A stretch of 64,000 bases of DNA from JAKALD01 sp963817785 (GCA_963817785.1 CAWFPL010000008.1:1-64000), one strand, 5' to 3'; shown: positions 1-10,499, counted from the stretch's first letter. The notes: generated by a model from the sequence alone, not told the origin. Made by a program: numbers and translations.

Positions 1-1358
1 TAGGCCGCGTCGCGCTGCGGCGCGCGAAACGCCGCTTCCATCTCGCGCCGCAGCCGCACCGCGGGGTTGCTCGCGTCGACCGCCACGTCGCTCCACTTCA
101 CCGGCTGGCCCGCCGCGATCGGCTTGAGCAGCTTCCAGCCGTGCGCGAGGCCGAGCGGCAGGCAGCCCAGCGCGAGCGAGTCCGCAGCGGGCATCAGCCG
201 GCCGACGACCGTGTAGCCGCCCTCCCCGTCGAGCAGCTCCCCGGGCCGCAGGTCGCGCTTAGCGGTGGCGACCGCGTCGGCGCGAAAGCCCGTGGCGCAG
301 CCGGTCGGCTCGCCGCGCAGCCCGACCGAGGCGACCGAGATGCCGACCTCGAGACCGATCAGGTGCCAGCGCTTGTACATGCACGCATAGCGCCCCGACG
401 GATCGGTCTTCACCCCGTACTCCATGAAGCAGCGGCGCACGTACTCGGTTTCCGCCTCGAACACCACCCATACGCCGAAGCGGATGTCGTAGCCGATCGC
501 GCGGCCATCGCGCTCGAGCGAGGAGACGACTTCGACCTGCCCCTTGTGGTGCAGCTGCCCGCCCTCCTCCTTCGGACGCATGACGAAGGGGATGTCGTCC
601 ACCGCGGCCGGCGGATACGCGAGGCCGTGCGGCGCCGGCGTGAGGCCGGTCGCGTTGCACACCGCGGTGGTCTCGATCGCCGGCTTGGAGCCGTCGAGGA
701 AGGAGTTGAACATCTTCGGGTTCAGCCCGCCGATCCTCGCCTGCTCGGGCGTGAGTCCGTAGTAGCCCCACACCGTCTCGGGCGTCGACTGGGCGAAGTG
801 CGGCAGCCATTTGTGCCCGCGCCCCGCCGCCACCACCGTGAACCCGGCGGCGCGCGCCCAGTCGACGAGGTCGCAGATGATCGCCGGCTGGTCGCCGTAG
901 GCGAGGCTGTAGACCACCCCCGCCTCGGCCGCCCTCTTCGCGAGCAGCGGACCGCAGAACGCGTCCGCCTCCACCGTCACCATGACCACGTGCTTGCCGT
1001 GCGCGAAGGCGGCGAGCGCGTGCTCGACCGCCGCGATCGGATTGCCGGTGGACTCGACCACGATGTCGATCGCCGGATGCGCGAGGAGCGCCTGCCAGTC
1101 CTCCGAGACGTGGGTGCGGCCTTCTTTCAGCGCCGCATCGAGCGTGGGCGCGGCGTAGGCTTCCGCCTTCCAGCCCACGCGGTCCAGGTTCTGTTTCGCG
1201 TTCTCCGGAGAAAGGTCGGCGATGCCCGCGAGATGCACGCCCGGCGTGTTCGGGACCTGCGCGATGTACATGGCGCCGAACTTGCCGGCGCCGATCACCC
1301 CGATGCGTAGCGGCTTGTTCCGGGCCGCGCGCTCGCGCAGCTTGGCGTAGAGGTTCAT
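1..1358 (-). CDS. NAD(P)-binding oxidoreductase with C-terminal SAF domain (3' end at window edge)
   Basis: This is a Gfo/Idh-type or homoserine-dehydrogenase-like protein. The Rossmann motif IGVIGAGKFGAMY lies at about residues 19-31, and a SAF (AFP-like) segment near the C-terminus starts around KRDLRPGELLDGEGGY. About 452 codons are visible. The last readable bases are TA, so the stop codon probably falls exactly at the window edge. ATG at 1358 is separated by one base from the stop of the upstream PhyH gene, so the two are almost certainly co-transcribed and translationally coupled. The family is known mainly as uncharacterised oxidoreductases. The substrate is not evident. A role in converting the product of the neighbouring dioxygenase is inference from the pairing. 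Confidence 0.8.
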   Translation of the reverse strand, partial: MNLYAKLRERAARNKPLRIGVIGAGKFGAMYIAQVPNTPGVHLAGIADLSPENAKQNLDRVGWKAEAYAAPTLDAALKEGRTHVSEDWQALLAHPAIDIVVESTGNPIAAVEHALAAFAHGKHVVMVTVEADAFCGPLLAKRAAEAGVVYSLAYGDQPAIICDLVDWARAAGFTVVAAGRGHKWLPHFAQSTPETVWGYYGLTPEQARIGGLNPKMFNSFLDGSKPAIETTAVCNATGLTPAPHGLAYPPAAVDDIPFVMRPKEEGGQLHHKGQVEVVSSLERDGRAIGYDIRFGVWVVFEAETEYVRRCFMEYGVKTDPSGRYACMYKRWHLIGLEVGISVASVGLRGEPTGCATGFRADAVATAKRDLRPGELLDGEGGYTVVGRLMPAADSLALGCLPLGLAHGWKLLKPIAAGQPVKWSDVAVDASNPAVRLRREMEAAFRAPQRDAA

Positions 1359-1359
1359 G

Positions 1360-2238
1360 TCATGCCGCCTCGAGCAGCCCGCGCAGCTGGTCCGCCGGCG
1401 TACCGTCCTTCCACGGCAGCGCGACCTGGTAGTCCCTCAGCAGGCAATCGTCGGGCAGGCACTCGATCGGCGTGAAGTCGCGGTGCGCGATGTAGCCCGG
1501 GCGCTTGAAGCGGCGGATGTGGTTCGACACCGCGCACAGCGACAGGTACACGCTCACCCGGTTCCACGGCGACAGGTTCGAGGTCGAGGCGTGCACCAGG
1601 CAGCCGTGGAACAGGATCATCGAGCCGGCGGGGCCTTTCGGCGCGACGATGCCTTCGCGCCCAGCTTCTCCTTGCGCCCCGATGCGCGCGCGCGCCACGA
1701 GCTTCGAAATGGTATCGTGGTCGATGGTCCACAGCGGGTAGCTGGTGGTCGTCACGTCATGCCCGGCCTCGAGCACCCCGAGCTTGTGGCTCCCCGGAAT
1801 GAACATCAGCGGCCCGTTGAACTCGTTCACCGCGTCGAGGAAGATCGCCACGTTCATGGCGCGCGCCTCGGGCATCCAGTCGTCGTTCTTCCAGGTGCCG
1901 TAGTCCTGGTGCCACTGCCAGACGTCGCCGTCGAAGGCCATCTTGCCGTTGATCTTGAACTGGTGCATGTAGAGCGGCTCGCCGAAGATCTGCTCCACCG
2001 GCTTCACCATGCGCGGATGGCGCGCGAGCCGCGCGAACGGCGCGCTGTACAGGTGCGCGGCGAAATTGGTGCGCACCACGTCGCCGCTCTTCTCGCGCAC
2101 GTTCTCCGGGCGCCGCTGGGCGTACAGCGCCGGTACCGCGTCGGTGAGCACCTTGATCTCCTCGGGGGAGAACAGGCTCGGGAAGAACAGGTAGCCGTCG
2201 CGCTCGAATTGCTCGAGCTGGGTTGGGGTCAGCTTCAT
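1360..2238 (-). CDS. PhyH-family Fe(II)/2-oxoglutarate dioxygenase
   Basis: A 292-residue non-haem iron oxygenase of the phytanoyl-CoA dioxygenase/ectoine hydroxylase superfamily. Iron ligands are visible as His110 and Asp112 in WQWHQDYGTW, with the distal His most likely His216 in LVHAS. The 2-oxoglutarate-binding Arg is likely Arg227 in WNRVSVYL. The segment W-H-x-D-x-x-T-W resembles the EctD signature, but no ectABC genes are nearby, so ectoine hydroxylation is not supported. A strong AGGAGG lies 10-11 bases upstream of ATG 2238. The gene ends one base before the SAF-domain oxidoreductase starts, suggesting a two-step oxidation pathway. The substrate is unknown. Confidence 0.85.
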   Translation of the reverse strand: MKLTPTQLEQFERDGYLFFPSLFSPEEIKVLTDAVPALYAQRRPENVREKSGDVVRTNFAAHLYSAPFARLARHPRMVKPVEQIFGEPLYMHQFKINGKMAFDGDVWQWHQDYGTWKNDDWMPEARAMNVAIFLDAVNEFNGPLMFIPGSHKLGVLEAGHDVTTTSYPLWTIDHDTISKLVARARIGAQGEAGREGIVAPKGPAGSMILFHGCLVHASTSNLSPWNRVSVYLSLCAVSNHIRRFKRPGYIAHRDFTPIECLPDDCLLRDYQVALPWKDGTPADQLRGLLEAA

Positions 2239-2420
2239 GTGTCTCGCTCCTCCTGCGGCGGATTATAGGCGCGCGGTTGCCGCGGCGGCATGGCGCATGG
2301 TTGCGTTCAGCCTGCAATCGCCCGGAACTGATCCGCGGCAGCCCAGAGGCGCTTTTCCAGCGCGTGGTTGGCTTCGTCCTTCTCGGTTGGTGCGACCCAG
2401 CGCATTCGCCCCCCCCGCCC

Positions 2421-2720
2421 TTACGCGCTGTGCACGCGCACGCGGTGCTCGGTCTTGAGCCAAGTCGTGCGCTTGGCGACGCGCAGGTCGTAATCCACCT
2501 GAAGGTTGAGCCAGAGCTCAGGCGAAACGCCGAAGTACTTCCCCAGCCGCAGCGCCGTGTCAGCGGTAATCGAGCGCTTGCCGTTGACGATGTCGCTGAT
2601 GCGGTTCGGAGGAACGGCGATCTTGCGGGCGAGCGCGTTGATGCTCACGCCCATCGGCTGCATGAACTCCTCGTAGAGGATCTCGCCGGGGTGGATCGGT
2701 TCGAGTAGTTTCGCGGTCAT
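2421..2720 (-). CDS. higA: HigA-family antitoxin
   Basis: A 99-residue HTH antitoxin. It opens with the HigA signature IHPGEILYEEFMQPMG, followed by a Cro/CI-type helix-turn-helix (ALARKIAVPPNRISDIVNGKR) and a C-terminal part typical of the family. ATG 2720 was chosen because it removes 26 non-conserved residues of an open upstream extension and falls 8 bases after the toxin stop, the usual spacing in toxin-first higBA operons. HigA neutralises HigB and, with it, represses the operon. The palindrome at 3021-3039 is the likely binding site. Confidence 0.9.
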   Translation of the reverse strand: MTAKLLEPIHPGEILYEEFMQPMGVSINALARKIAVPPNRISDIVNGKRSITADTALRLGKYFGVSPELWLNLQVDYDLRVAKRTTWLKTEHRVRVHSA

Positions 2721-2728
2721 GGGATTTC

Positions 2729-3010
2729 CTAGGAATGGTAGTCGACGATCTCGACGTCGTACGCGTGTCCGTCCGACCAGCGAAAGCAAATCCGCCACTG
2801 GTCATTGATGCGGATACTGTGCTGGCCCTTGCGATCGCCCTTGAGCGCCTCCAGCCGGTTGCCGGGCGGCACGAGCAGGTCCTGGATCGTTCGTGCCTGG
2901 CTCAGGTAAAGCAGCTTGCGGCGCGCGGGCCGCTCGATGGTGCGCCAGCGCGCGACCGGCTGATCGTTGTAGAGCGCCTCCGTGCCGGCCGAACGGAAGG
3001 ACTTGATCAC
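2729..3010 (-). CDS. higB: HigB-family toxin (RelE/ParE superfamily mRNA interferase)
   Basis: A 93-residue toxin with the HigB core: a central LEALKGDRKGQHSIRIN segment and then the strands QWRICFRW and YDVEIVDYH. Proteins of this family cleave mRNA on the ribosome. The start is GTG at 3010. No good Shine-Dalgarno is visible, which is common for toxins with low translation. It precedes higA by 8 bases. The promoter-proximal palindrome begins only 10 bases upstream of the start codon, so the operator probably overlaps the core promoter. Confidence 0.9.
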   Translation of the reverse strand: MIKSFRSAGTEALYNDQPVARWRTIERPARRKLLYLSQARTIQDLLVPPGNRLEALKGDRKGQHSIRINDQWRICFRWSDGHAYDVEIVDYHS

Positions 3011-3020
3011 GCCGCGAGGT

Positions 3021-3039
3021 TATTACGCACGCCGTAATA
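3021..3039. promoter_or_regulatory. Palindromic operator upstream of higBA
   Basis: The perfect inverted repeat TATTACG-N5-CGTAATA lies 10-30 bases upstream of the higB GTG. Its AT-rich arms contrast with the G+C-rich surroundings. HigBA complexes autorepress through such palindromes, so this is inferred to be the HigA site. Confidence 0.65.
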
Positions 3040-3102
3040 CGTCAAGCGCTCTACCCGGCACGGCACGGGAGATCTGGGGCAAGACTGTCGGCGCGGCCCC
3101 CG

Positions 3103-3159
3103 GTACATCCGGTGCAACGCAAATGCCGGTTTGCGGCGCCTGCGCTGAACCGGATGTAC
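3103..3159. repeat. Inverted repeat in the higB-distal intergenic region
   Basis: Arms GTACATCCGGT (3103-3113) and ACCGGATGTAC (3149-3159) are perfect complements around a 35-base interior. The interior holds a smaller CGCAAA/TTTGCG pair, so the region could fold as a nested hairpin. The stretch 3011-3324 contains no credible gene, only this repeat and the palindrome at 3248. Confidence 0.6.
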
Positions 3160-3247
3160 TGCTTTCTCGGCTCGCTCGGCGACATTGGGTCCTTCAAGCG
3201 TCAGCAATCCGCAAGCAGAACGATGCCAGACCCTTTGCGGCCCAGAG

Positions 3248-3278
3248 CGTTCAAGATCACAAATTGTGATCTTGAACG
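3248..3278. repeat. 31-bp near-perfect palindrome
   Basis: Two 15-base arms (3248-3262 and 3264-3278) pair perfectly around a single central base, and the core reads GATCACAA-A-TTGTGATC. It lies 46 bases beyond the stop of the threonine dehydratase-like gene. A second, weaker hairpin sits at about 3279-3298. There is no T-run, so this is either a factor-independent-like stem without a tail or a protein-binding site. Confidence 0.6.
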
Positions 3279-3324
3279 GAGCGCCGAGTACGGCTCCGCC
3301 TTCAGCCACCTTGCATCCATGCTC

Positions 3325-4281
3325 TCAGGCCTCGGCCATCAGCCGGCAGAACAACTCCAGATCGACATTCCCGCCCGAAAGCACCAGCCCCACCCGCCGC
3401 CCTGCCATCGCCTCGCGCTCCTTCACCAGCGCCGCCAGCGGCGCTGCCCCCGCCCCCTCGGCGAGGTTGTGCGTGTCCTGAAAGTAGGCGCGCATCGCGG
3501 CGACGATCTGCGCGTCGCTCAGCGTCACGATGCGCTCGGCGCCCTTGCGGATGATCTCGAACGCGGCCGGGTCCGGCACGCGCGTCGCCATGCCGTCGGC
3601 GATCGTTTGCGCACGATCCGTCGCCACCACCCGCCCGGCGGCGAACGACAGCGCGTACGACGCCGCCCCTTCGGCCTGCACGCCGACGATCTTGGTCTTC
3701 AGCCCCAGCAGGTCGCGCACCAGGATCAGGCCGCAGATCCCCGAGCCCAGGCCGATCGGCGCATACACCGTATCGAGCGACGGCACTGCGCGGAACAGCT
3801 CGAGCGCGCAGGTCGCCACCCCGAGCACCAAGTCGGGATGAAACGGCGGCACCATCTCGTAGCCGCGCTGCTGCGCGATGCGCGCGGCCTGCTCGCGCGC
3901 CTCGTCGAAGTCGCGCCCGTGCTCGACCAGCTCGGCGCCCAGTGCGCGCATGGACGCGTTCTTCTCGACGCTGTTGCCGTACGGCACGACGATCGCCACC
4001 GGCACTCCGTGGCGCCGCCCGGCATAGGCCAGGCTCTGGCCGTGGTTGCCGCGCGTCGCGCTCACCATGCCGCGCACGTTCGCTCGCTCGCGCTTCAGCC
4101 GCTCGGCGTAGATGAGGCCGCCGCGCACCTTGAACGCGCCGATCGGGGTGTGGTTCTCGTGCTTGACCCAGACCTCGCATCCGGTGCGCGCGGCGAGCAG
4201 CGGCCAGGCGTACTGCGGCGTGGGCGGCATCGCCGCGTACACGCTGCGCGCCGCCGCCTCGAGCTCGTCCAGGCTGAACAT
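3325..4281 (-). CDS. PLP-dependent threonine/serine dehydratase-like enzyme
   Basis: A 318-residue fold-type II PLP enzyme. The Schiff-base lysine is Lys51 in IGAFKVRG, the glycine-rich phosphate loop is GLGSGICG, and the C-terminal motif is LVLSGGNVD. The length matches catabolic threonine dehydratases and hydroxyaspartate dehydratases that lack the C-terminal ACT domain of IlvA, so allosteric inhibition by isoleucine is not expected. It starts 7 bases after ftsB and probably ends the pyrG-kdsA-eno-ftsB transcript. Exact substrate (threonine, serine or hydroxyaspartate) cannot be settled from the sequence. Confidence 0.85.
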   Translation of the reverse strand: MFSLDELEAAARSVYAAMPPTPQYAWPLLAARTGCEVWVKHENHTPIGAFKVRGGLIYAERLKRERANVRGMVSATRGNHGQSLAYAGRRHGVPVAIVVPYGNSVEKNASMRALGAELVEHGRDFDEAREQAARIAQQRGYEMVPPFHPDLVLGVATCALELFRAVPSLDTVYAPIGLGSGICGLILVRDLLGLKTKIVGVQAEGAASYALSFAAGRVVATDRAQTIADGMATRVPDPAAFEIIRKGAERIVTLSDAQIVAAMRAYFQDTHNLAEGAGAAPLAALVKEREAMAGRRVGLVLSGGNVDLELFCRLMAEA

Positions 4282-4288
4282 GGGGCCG

Positions 4289-4588
4289 CTATTTCGCGGC
4301 TTTGGCCGGCGGCGCGGGCTGGTCCGCGATCTGGTAGAAGATCTCGCCCTGCTTGATCATGCCGAGCTCGTAGCGCGCGCGCTCCTCGATGGCGGCGTAG
4401 CCGTGCTTCAGGTCGAGCACCTCGGCGATCAGCGCGGCGTTGCGCGCTTCGAGCTGCGCGTTGGTGTCGCGCTGCGCCGCGAGCTGGCGGTCGACCTGCC
4501 AGACGCGCAGCCAGCCGCCCTTGCCGAGCCACAGCGGATACTGGACCAGGATGATCAGCGCGCCGAGGACGCCGGCGAGGACCTTCAT
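4289..4588 (-). CDS. ftsB: Cell division protein FtsB
   Basis: A 99-residue septum-ring protein with a short cytoplasmic start, one transmembrane segment (about residues 3-22, LAGVLGALIILVQYPLWLG) and a coiled coil (about 30-70). The conserved end of the family is seen in YELGMIKQGEIFYQI. FtsB forms the FtsQLB complex that activates septal peptidoglycan synthesis. It lies 17 bases after eno, the classic eno-ftsB linkage of proteobacteria. The start ATG 4588 gives the expected N-terminus. The C-terminal PAPPAKAAK tail is low-complexity and variable in the family. Confidence 0.93.
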   Translation of the reverse strand: MKVLAGVLGALIILVQYPLWLGKGGWLRVWQVDRQLAAQRDTNAQLEARNAALIAEVLDLKHGYAAIEERARYELGMIKQGEIFYQIADQPAPPAKAAK

Positions 4589-4605
4589 GCGGCGTCCGGC
4601 TCCGC

Positions 4606-5889
4606 TCAGGGCAGCTGGAAGAACGCGTCGCGGCCCGGGTAGCTGACCGAGTCGCCCAGGTCTTCCTCGATGCGCAGCAGCTGGTTGTACTTGGCGACGC
4701 GGTCGGAGCGCGACAGCGAACCGGTCTTGATCTGCAGCGCGTTGGTGCCGACGGCGATGTCGGCGATGATCGTGTCCTCGGTCTCGCCCGAGCGGTGCGA
4801 GATCACCGTGCCGTAGCGCGAGCGCTTGGCGAGCTCGATCGCGGCGAAGGTCTCGGTGAGCGTGCCGATCTGGTTCACCTTGATCAGGATCGAGTTGGCC
4901 ACGCCCTGCCGCACGCCCTCGCGCAGCAGGCGGGTGTCGGTCACGAACACGTCGTCGCCGACCAGCTGCAGCTTGCGCCCGAGCCGCCCGGTGAGCAGCT
5001 TCCAGCCCTCCCAGTCGCTCTCCGCCATGCCGTCCTCGATCGACACGATCGGATAGCGCTCGGCGAGCCCCGCCAGGTATTCGCACAGCTCGGAGGCGCC
5101 GAGCGCCAGGCGCTCAGAGGCGAGCACGTACTTGCCGTCCTTGTAGAACTCGGAAGCCGCGGGGTCGAGCGCGAGCAGCACGTCCTGACCGGCGGTGTAG
5201 CCCGCCCGGTCCACGGCCTCGACGATCAGGTCGAGCGCCGCCGCGTGCGAAGGCAGGTCGGGGGCGAAGCCTCCTTCGTCGCCGACCGCGGTGGACATGC
5301 CCTTCGCGTCGATCAGCTTCTTGAGCGCGTGGAACACCTCGGCCCCGCAGCGCAGCGCCTCGCGAAACGACTGGGCGCCGACCGGGACGATCATGAATTC
5401 CTGGAAGTCGAGGCTGTTGTTGGCGTGCACGCCGCCGTTCACCACGTTCATCATCGGCACCGGCATCTGCATCGCGCCGGAGCCGCCGAAGTAGCGGTAC
5501 AGCGGCAGGCCCGATTCCTCGGCGGCGGCCTTCGCCACCGCCATCGACACCGCGAGCAGCGCGTTCGCGCCCAGGCGCGCCTTGTTCTCCGTGCCGTCCA
5601 GATCGTTCAGCGTGCGATCGATGAAGCTCTGCTCGGAGGCATCGAGCCCGACGATCGCCTCCGAGATCTCGGTATTGACCGCCTCGACCGCCTGGAGCAC
5701 GCCCTTGCCGCCGTAGCGCCGGGCATCACCGTCGCGCAGCTCGATCGCCTCGCGGCTGCCGGTCGAGGCGCCGGAGGGCACCGCGGCGCGCCCCATGACG
5801 CCCGACTCGAGCAGCACGTCGGTCTCCACGGTCGGGTTGCCGCGCGAATCCAGGATCTCTCTGGCGACCACATCGACGATCGAGCTCAT
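4606..5889 (-). CDS. eno: Enolase
   Basis: A 427-residue enolase, which converts 2-phosphoglycerate to phosphoenolpyruvate. Family hallmarks are present: the N-terminal AREILDSRGNPTVE, GASTGSREA, the metal-binding region SIEDGMAESDWEGW, DDVFVTD, the lysine in LIKVNQIGT, and SHRSGETED. The length is normal. It follows kdsA by 57 bases and precedes ftsB by 17. The product also supplies PEP for the KdsA reaction encoded just upstream. Confidence 0.97.
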   Translation of the reverse strand: MSSIVDVVAREILDSRGNPTVETDVLLESGVMGRAAVPSGASTGSREAIELRDGDARRYGGKGVLQAVEAVNTEISEAIVGLDASEQSFIDRTLNDLDGTENKARLGANALLAVSMAVAKAAAEESGLPLYRYFGGSGAMQMPVPMMNVVNGGVHANNSLDFQEFMIVPVGAQSFREALRCGAEVFHALKKLIDAKGMSTAVGDEGGFAPDLPSHAAALDLIVEAVDRAGYTAGQDVLLALDPAASEFYKDGKYVLASERLALGASELCEYLAGLAERYPIVSIEDGMAESDWEGWKLLTGRLGRKLQLVGDDVFVTDTRLLREGVRQGVANSILIKVNQIGTLTETFAAIELAKRSRYGTVISHRSGETEDTIIADIAVGTNALQIKTGSLSRSDRVAKYNQLLRIEEDLGDSVSYPGRDAFFQLP

Positions 5890-5950
5890 GATTGGATGTC
5901 CGTTGTTCTCGTTGGGGGTGCGCGGGCCGGGGCTCTCCGGCGCCGCGCGG

Positions 5951-6789
5951 CTAGTGCTTGACCAGGTTCTCCGCGAAACCGCGCCGCTTGACCAGCTGGT
6001 CGAGCTCGACCAGCGTCTCGAGCAGCGGCTGCATCAGCGCGAGGGGCCAGGCGTTCGGGCCGTCCGAGGGCGCCCGCTCCGGATTGGGGTGCGTCTCCAT
6101 GAACAGGCCGGCGACGCCGCTCGCCACCGCGGCGCGCGCGAGCACCGGCACGAACTCGCGCTGCCCGCCCGAGGATGTGCCCTGCCCGCCCGGCAGCTGC
6201 ACCGAGTGCGTGGCGTCGAACACCACCGGGCAGCCGGTCTCGCGCATGATCACCAGGGACCGCATGTCCGACACCAGGTTGCCGTAGCCGAAGGCGAAGC
6301 CGCGCTCGCACACCAGCACGTTGTCCCGGCCGCTCGCCTGGCGCGCCTTGTCGACCACGTTCTTCATCTCGTGCGGCGACAGGAACTGCCCCTTCTTGAT
6401 GTTGACCGGGCGGCCGGCGCAGGCCACGGCGCGGATGAAATCGGTCTGGCGGCACAGGAACGCCGGGGTCTGCAGCACGTCCACCACCGCCGCCGCGGGC
6501 TTCACCTCCTCGACCGTGTGCACGTCGGTGAGCACCGGCACCCCGATCTGGCGCTTCACCTCGGCGAGGATCGCGAGACCCTGGTCCATGCCCAGCCCGC
6601 GGAACGACGCGCCCGAGCTGCGGTTGGCCTTGTCGTAGGAGGACTTGAAGATGAGCGGCAGCTCGAGCGCCGCGCAGAGCTCCTTGAGCCGGCCCGCAGT
6701 CTCGATCTGCAGCTCGCGCGACTCGACCACGCAGGGGCCCGCGATCAGGAACAGCGGCCTATCGACCCCGGCTTCGAACCCGCAAAGCT

Positions 6790-6793
<4 letters not shown>
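5951..6793 (-). CDS. kdsA: 3-deoxy-8-phosphooctulonate synthase
   Basis: A 280-residue KDO-8-phosphate synthase that condenses PEP with arabinose 5-phosphate for the lipopolysaccharide inner core. Visible family motifs are LIAGPCVVES, KSSYDKANRSS, GVPVLTDVH, NIKKGQFLSP and the FDATHSVQLPG/METHPNP segment. The start is GTG at 6793, overlapping the pyrG stop by four bases (GTGA). This gives translational coupling and fixes the start. An apparent longer reading frame that joins it to PyrG is an artefact of the frameshift in pyrG. Confidence 0.96.
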
Positions 6794-8455
<1,662 letters not shown>

Positions 8456-8481
8456 TTACCCAAGTCGGTCACGAATAAGGA

Positions 8482-8510
8482 AGTCTACACGCAATGCACG
8501 CACGGTTCAA
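8482..8510 (-). promoter_or_regulatory. Sigma-70-like promoter of the pyrG operon
   Basis: On the minus strand TTGAAC (8510-8505) is separated by 17 bases from TAGACT (8487-8482). The predicted start is near 8475, about 20 bases before pyrG ATG 8455. It lies in the only gap (76 bases) between aacS and pyrG and would drive pyrG-kdsA-eno-ftsB and the dehydratase. Confidence 0.6.
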
Positions 8511-8531
8511 TTGCGCGCCGCGCCGGCGCGG

Positions 8532-10499
8532 CTACTCGGCGCTCAGCTCCGCCCGGCCGCGGAACTGCGCCAGCGCCTCCGGGTTGGCGAGCGCCTCGAC
8601 GTTCTTCACCGGCCGGCCGTGCACCGTGTCGCGCACCGCCAGCTCGACGATCTTGCCGCTCTTGGTGCGCGGGATGTCGCCGACCTGCAGCACCTTGTCC
8701 GGCACGTGGCGCGGGGTGGTGTTGTCGCGGATGCGCTGCCTGATCCTGGCCGCCAGCTGGTCATCGAGCGTCAGGCCTTCCTTCAGCTTGACGAACAGCA
8801 CGACGCGCACGTCGCTCGGGTTTTCGGGCGGCCAGTCCTGGCCGATCACGATCGACTCGAGCACCTCGTCGAGCTGCTCGACCTGGCGGTAGATCTCGGC
8901 CGTGCCGATGCGCACCCCGCCCGGGTTGAGCACCGCGTCCGAGCGGCCGTAGATGATCATGCCGCCGTGGGCCGTAACCTCGCACCAGTCGCCGTGGCGC
9001 CACACATTGGGATACTTCTCGAAGTACGCGGCGCGGTACTTCGCGCCGTCCGGGTCGTTCCAGAAGCCCAGCGGCATGGACGGGAACGGCCGCGTGCACA
9101 CCAGCTCGCCCTTCTCGCCCTGCAGGGAGCGCCCCGCCTCGTCGTACACCTCGATCGCCATGCCCAGGCCCTTGCACTGGATCTCGCCGCGCCACACCGG
9201 CAGCATCGGGTTGCCGAGCACGAAGCAGGACACGATGTCGGTGCCGCCGGAGATCGACGACAGGCACAGGTCGTCCTTGAGCGCCGCGTACACGTAGTCG
9301 AAGCCCTCTGGCACCAGCGGCGAGCCGGTCGAGAGCAGCGCGCGCAGCGCGTGCAGCCGGTGGGTCTTCTTCGGCTCGAGGCCGAGCTTGGCGAGCGCAT
9401 CGATGTACTTGGCCGAGGTGCCGAAGTGCGTCATCCCTTCGGCGTCGGCGAAATCGAACAGCACCCTGCCGCGGCTGGCGAACGGCGAGCCGTCATAGAG
9501 CAGCAGCGTGGCGCCGGCCGCCAAGCCCGAGACCAGCCAGTTCCACATCATCCAGCCGAGCGTCGTGAAGTAGAACACCCGGTCCCCGGGCCTGACGTCA
9601 CTGTGCAGCAGGTGCTCCTTGAGATGCTGCAGCAGCGTGCCGCCGGTGCCGTGCACGATGCATTTCGGCACCCCGGTGGTGCCGGACGAGTACAGGATGT
9701 AGAGCGGGTGGTTGAACTCGACCTTCTCGAAGCACACCGGCGCCGGCGCGAAGGGGGCGATGAACTCGGCCAGCGTCACGCCGTGGCGCAGGCCGGCGAG
9801 CGCGGGCCGCTCGCTCACGCAGGGCACCACCACGCAGCGCCCGACGCTCGGCAGCTGCTCCAGGATCTGGCGCGCCCGGTCGAGCGTGTCGAACTGCTTG
9901 CCGCCGTACAGGTAGCCATCCGCGCAGAACAGCACTTTGGGCTCGATCTGGCCGAAGCGGTCGAGCACGCCCTGCACGCCGAAGTCCGGCGAGCAGGACG
10001 ACCAGATCGCGCCCAGGCTGGCGGCTGCGAGCATCGCCGCCACCGCCTCGGGCAGGTTCGGCAGGTAGCCGGCCACGCGGTCGCCCTTTTTCACACCCGC
10101 GGCTGCGAGCGCCTGCTGGAGGCGCGACACCAGCTCGTGCAGCGCGCGCCGCGACAGCCGGCGCTTCACCCGGTCCTCGCCCCAATACACGATCGCGTCG
10201 GAATCGTCCGGCGCACGCAGCAGGTTCTCGGCGAAGTTCAGGCGCGAGTCCGAAAACCACTTTGCGCCGGGCATGCGATCGCCGTCGACCAGCCGCGCCT
10301 GGCCGAGCGTGCCGCGCACCTGGCCGAACTCCCACACCAGGGCCCAGAAATCGGCGCTGCGCTCGATCGACCAGCGATGCAGCGCCTCGTAGGCGTCGAA
10401 GGCGGTACCGGCGCGCTTCGCGGCCTCGGCCATGAAACGCGCCATGTTGGTCTGCGCCGCGCGCTCGGCGCTCGGGGCCCACAGCGGCTTGGCGCTCAC
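8532..10499 (-). CDS. aacS: Acetoacetyl-CoA synthetase
   Basis: A 655-residue AMP-forming acetoacetate-CoA ligase. The N-terminal acetyl-CoA-synthetase-like part includes the FSDSRLNFAENLL segment. The P-loop-like motif YILYSSGTTGVPK, the AMP-binding SSISGGTD and the C-terminal catalytic lysine motif IPRTKSGKIVE are all present. It activates acetoacetate from ketone bodies or polyhydroxybutyrate turnover. GTG 10499 was chosen because AAAGGTAG lies 6 bases upstream. A longer in-frame ATG start (10556) would add 19 residues derived from repeat DNA. The upstream side is occupied by the IS110 region, so its native promoter may have been displaced. Confidence 0.92.
   Translation of the reverse strand: MSAKPLWAPSAERAAQTNMARFMAEAAKRAGTAFDAYEALHRWSIERSADFWALVWEFGQVRGTLGQARLVDGDRMPGAKWFSDSRLNFAENLLRAPDDSDAIVYWGEDRVKRRLSRRALHELVSRLQQALAAAGVKKGDRVAGYLPNLPEAVAAMLAAASLGAIWSSCSPDFGVQGVLDRFGQIEPKVLFCADGYLYGGKQFDTLDRARQILEQLPSVGRCVVVPCVSERPALAGLRHGVTLAEFIAPFAPAPVCFEKVEFNHPLYILYSSGTTGVPKCIVHGTGGTLLQHLKEHLLHSDVRPGDRVFYFTTLGWMMWNWLVSGLAAGATLLLYDGSPFASRGRVLFDFADAEGMTHFGTSAKYIDALAKLGLEPKKTHRLHALRALLSTGSPLVPEGFDYVYAALKDDLCLSSISGGTDIVSCFVLGNPMLPVWRGEIQCKGLGMAIEVYDEAGRSLQGEKGELVCTRPFPSMPLGFWNDPDGAKYRAAYFEKYPNVWRHGDWCEVTAHGGMIIYGRSDAVLNPGGVRIGTAEIYRQVEQLDEVLESIVIGQDWPPENPSDVRVVLFVKLKEGLTLDDQLAARIRQRIRDNTTPRHVPDKVLQVGDIPRTKSGKIVELAVRDTVHGRPVKNVEALANPEALAQFRGRAELSAE

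Noticed and set aside
1360..2238. PhyH protein as ectoine hydroxylase EctD
   Set aside because: The motif is similar, but no ectABC genes are present and the partner gene is a SAF-domain oxidoreductase.
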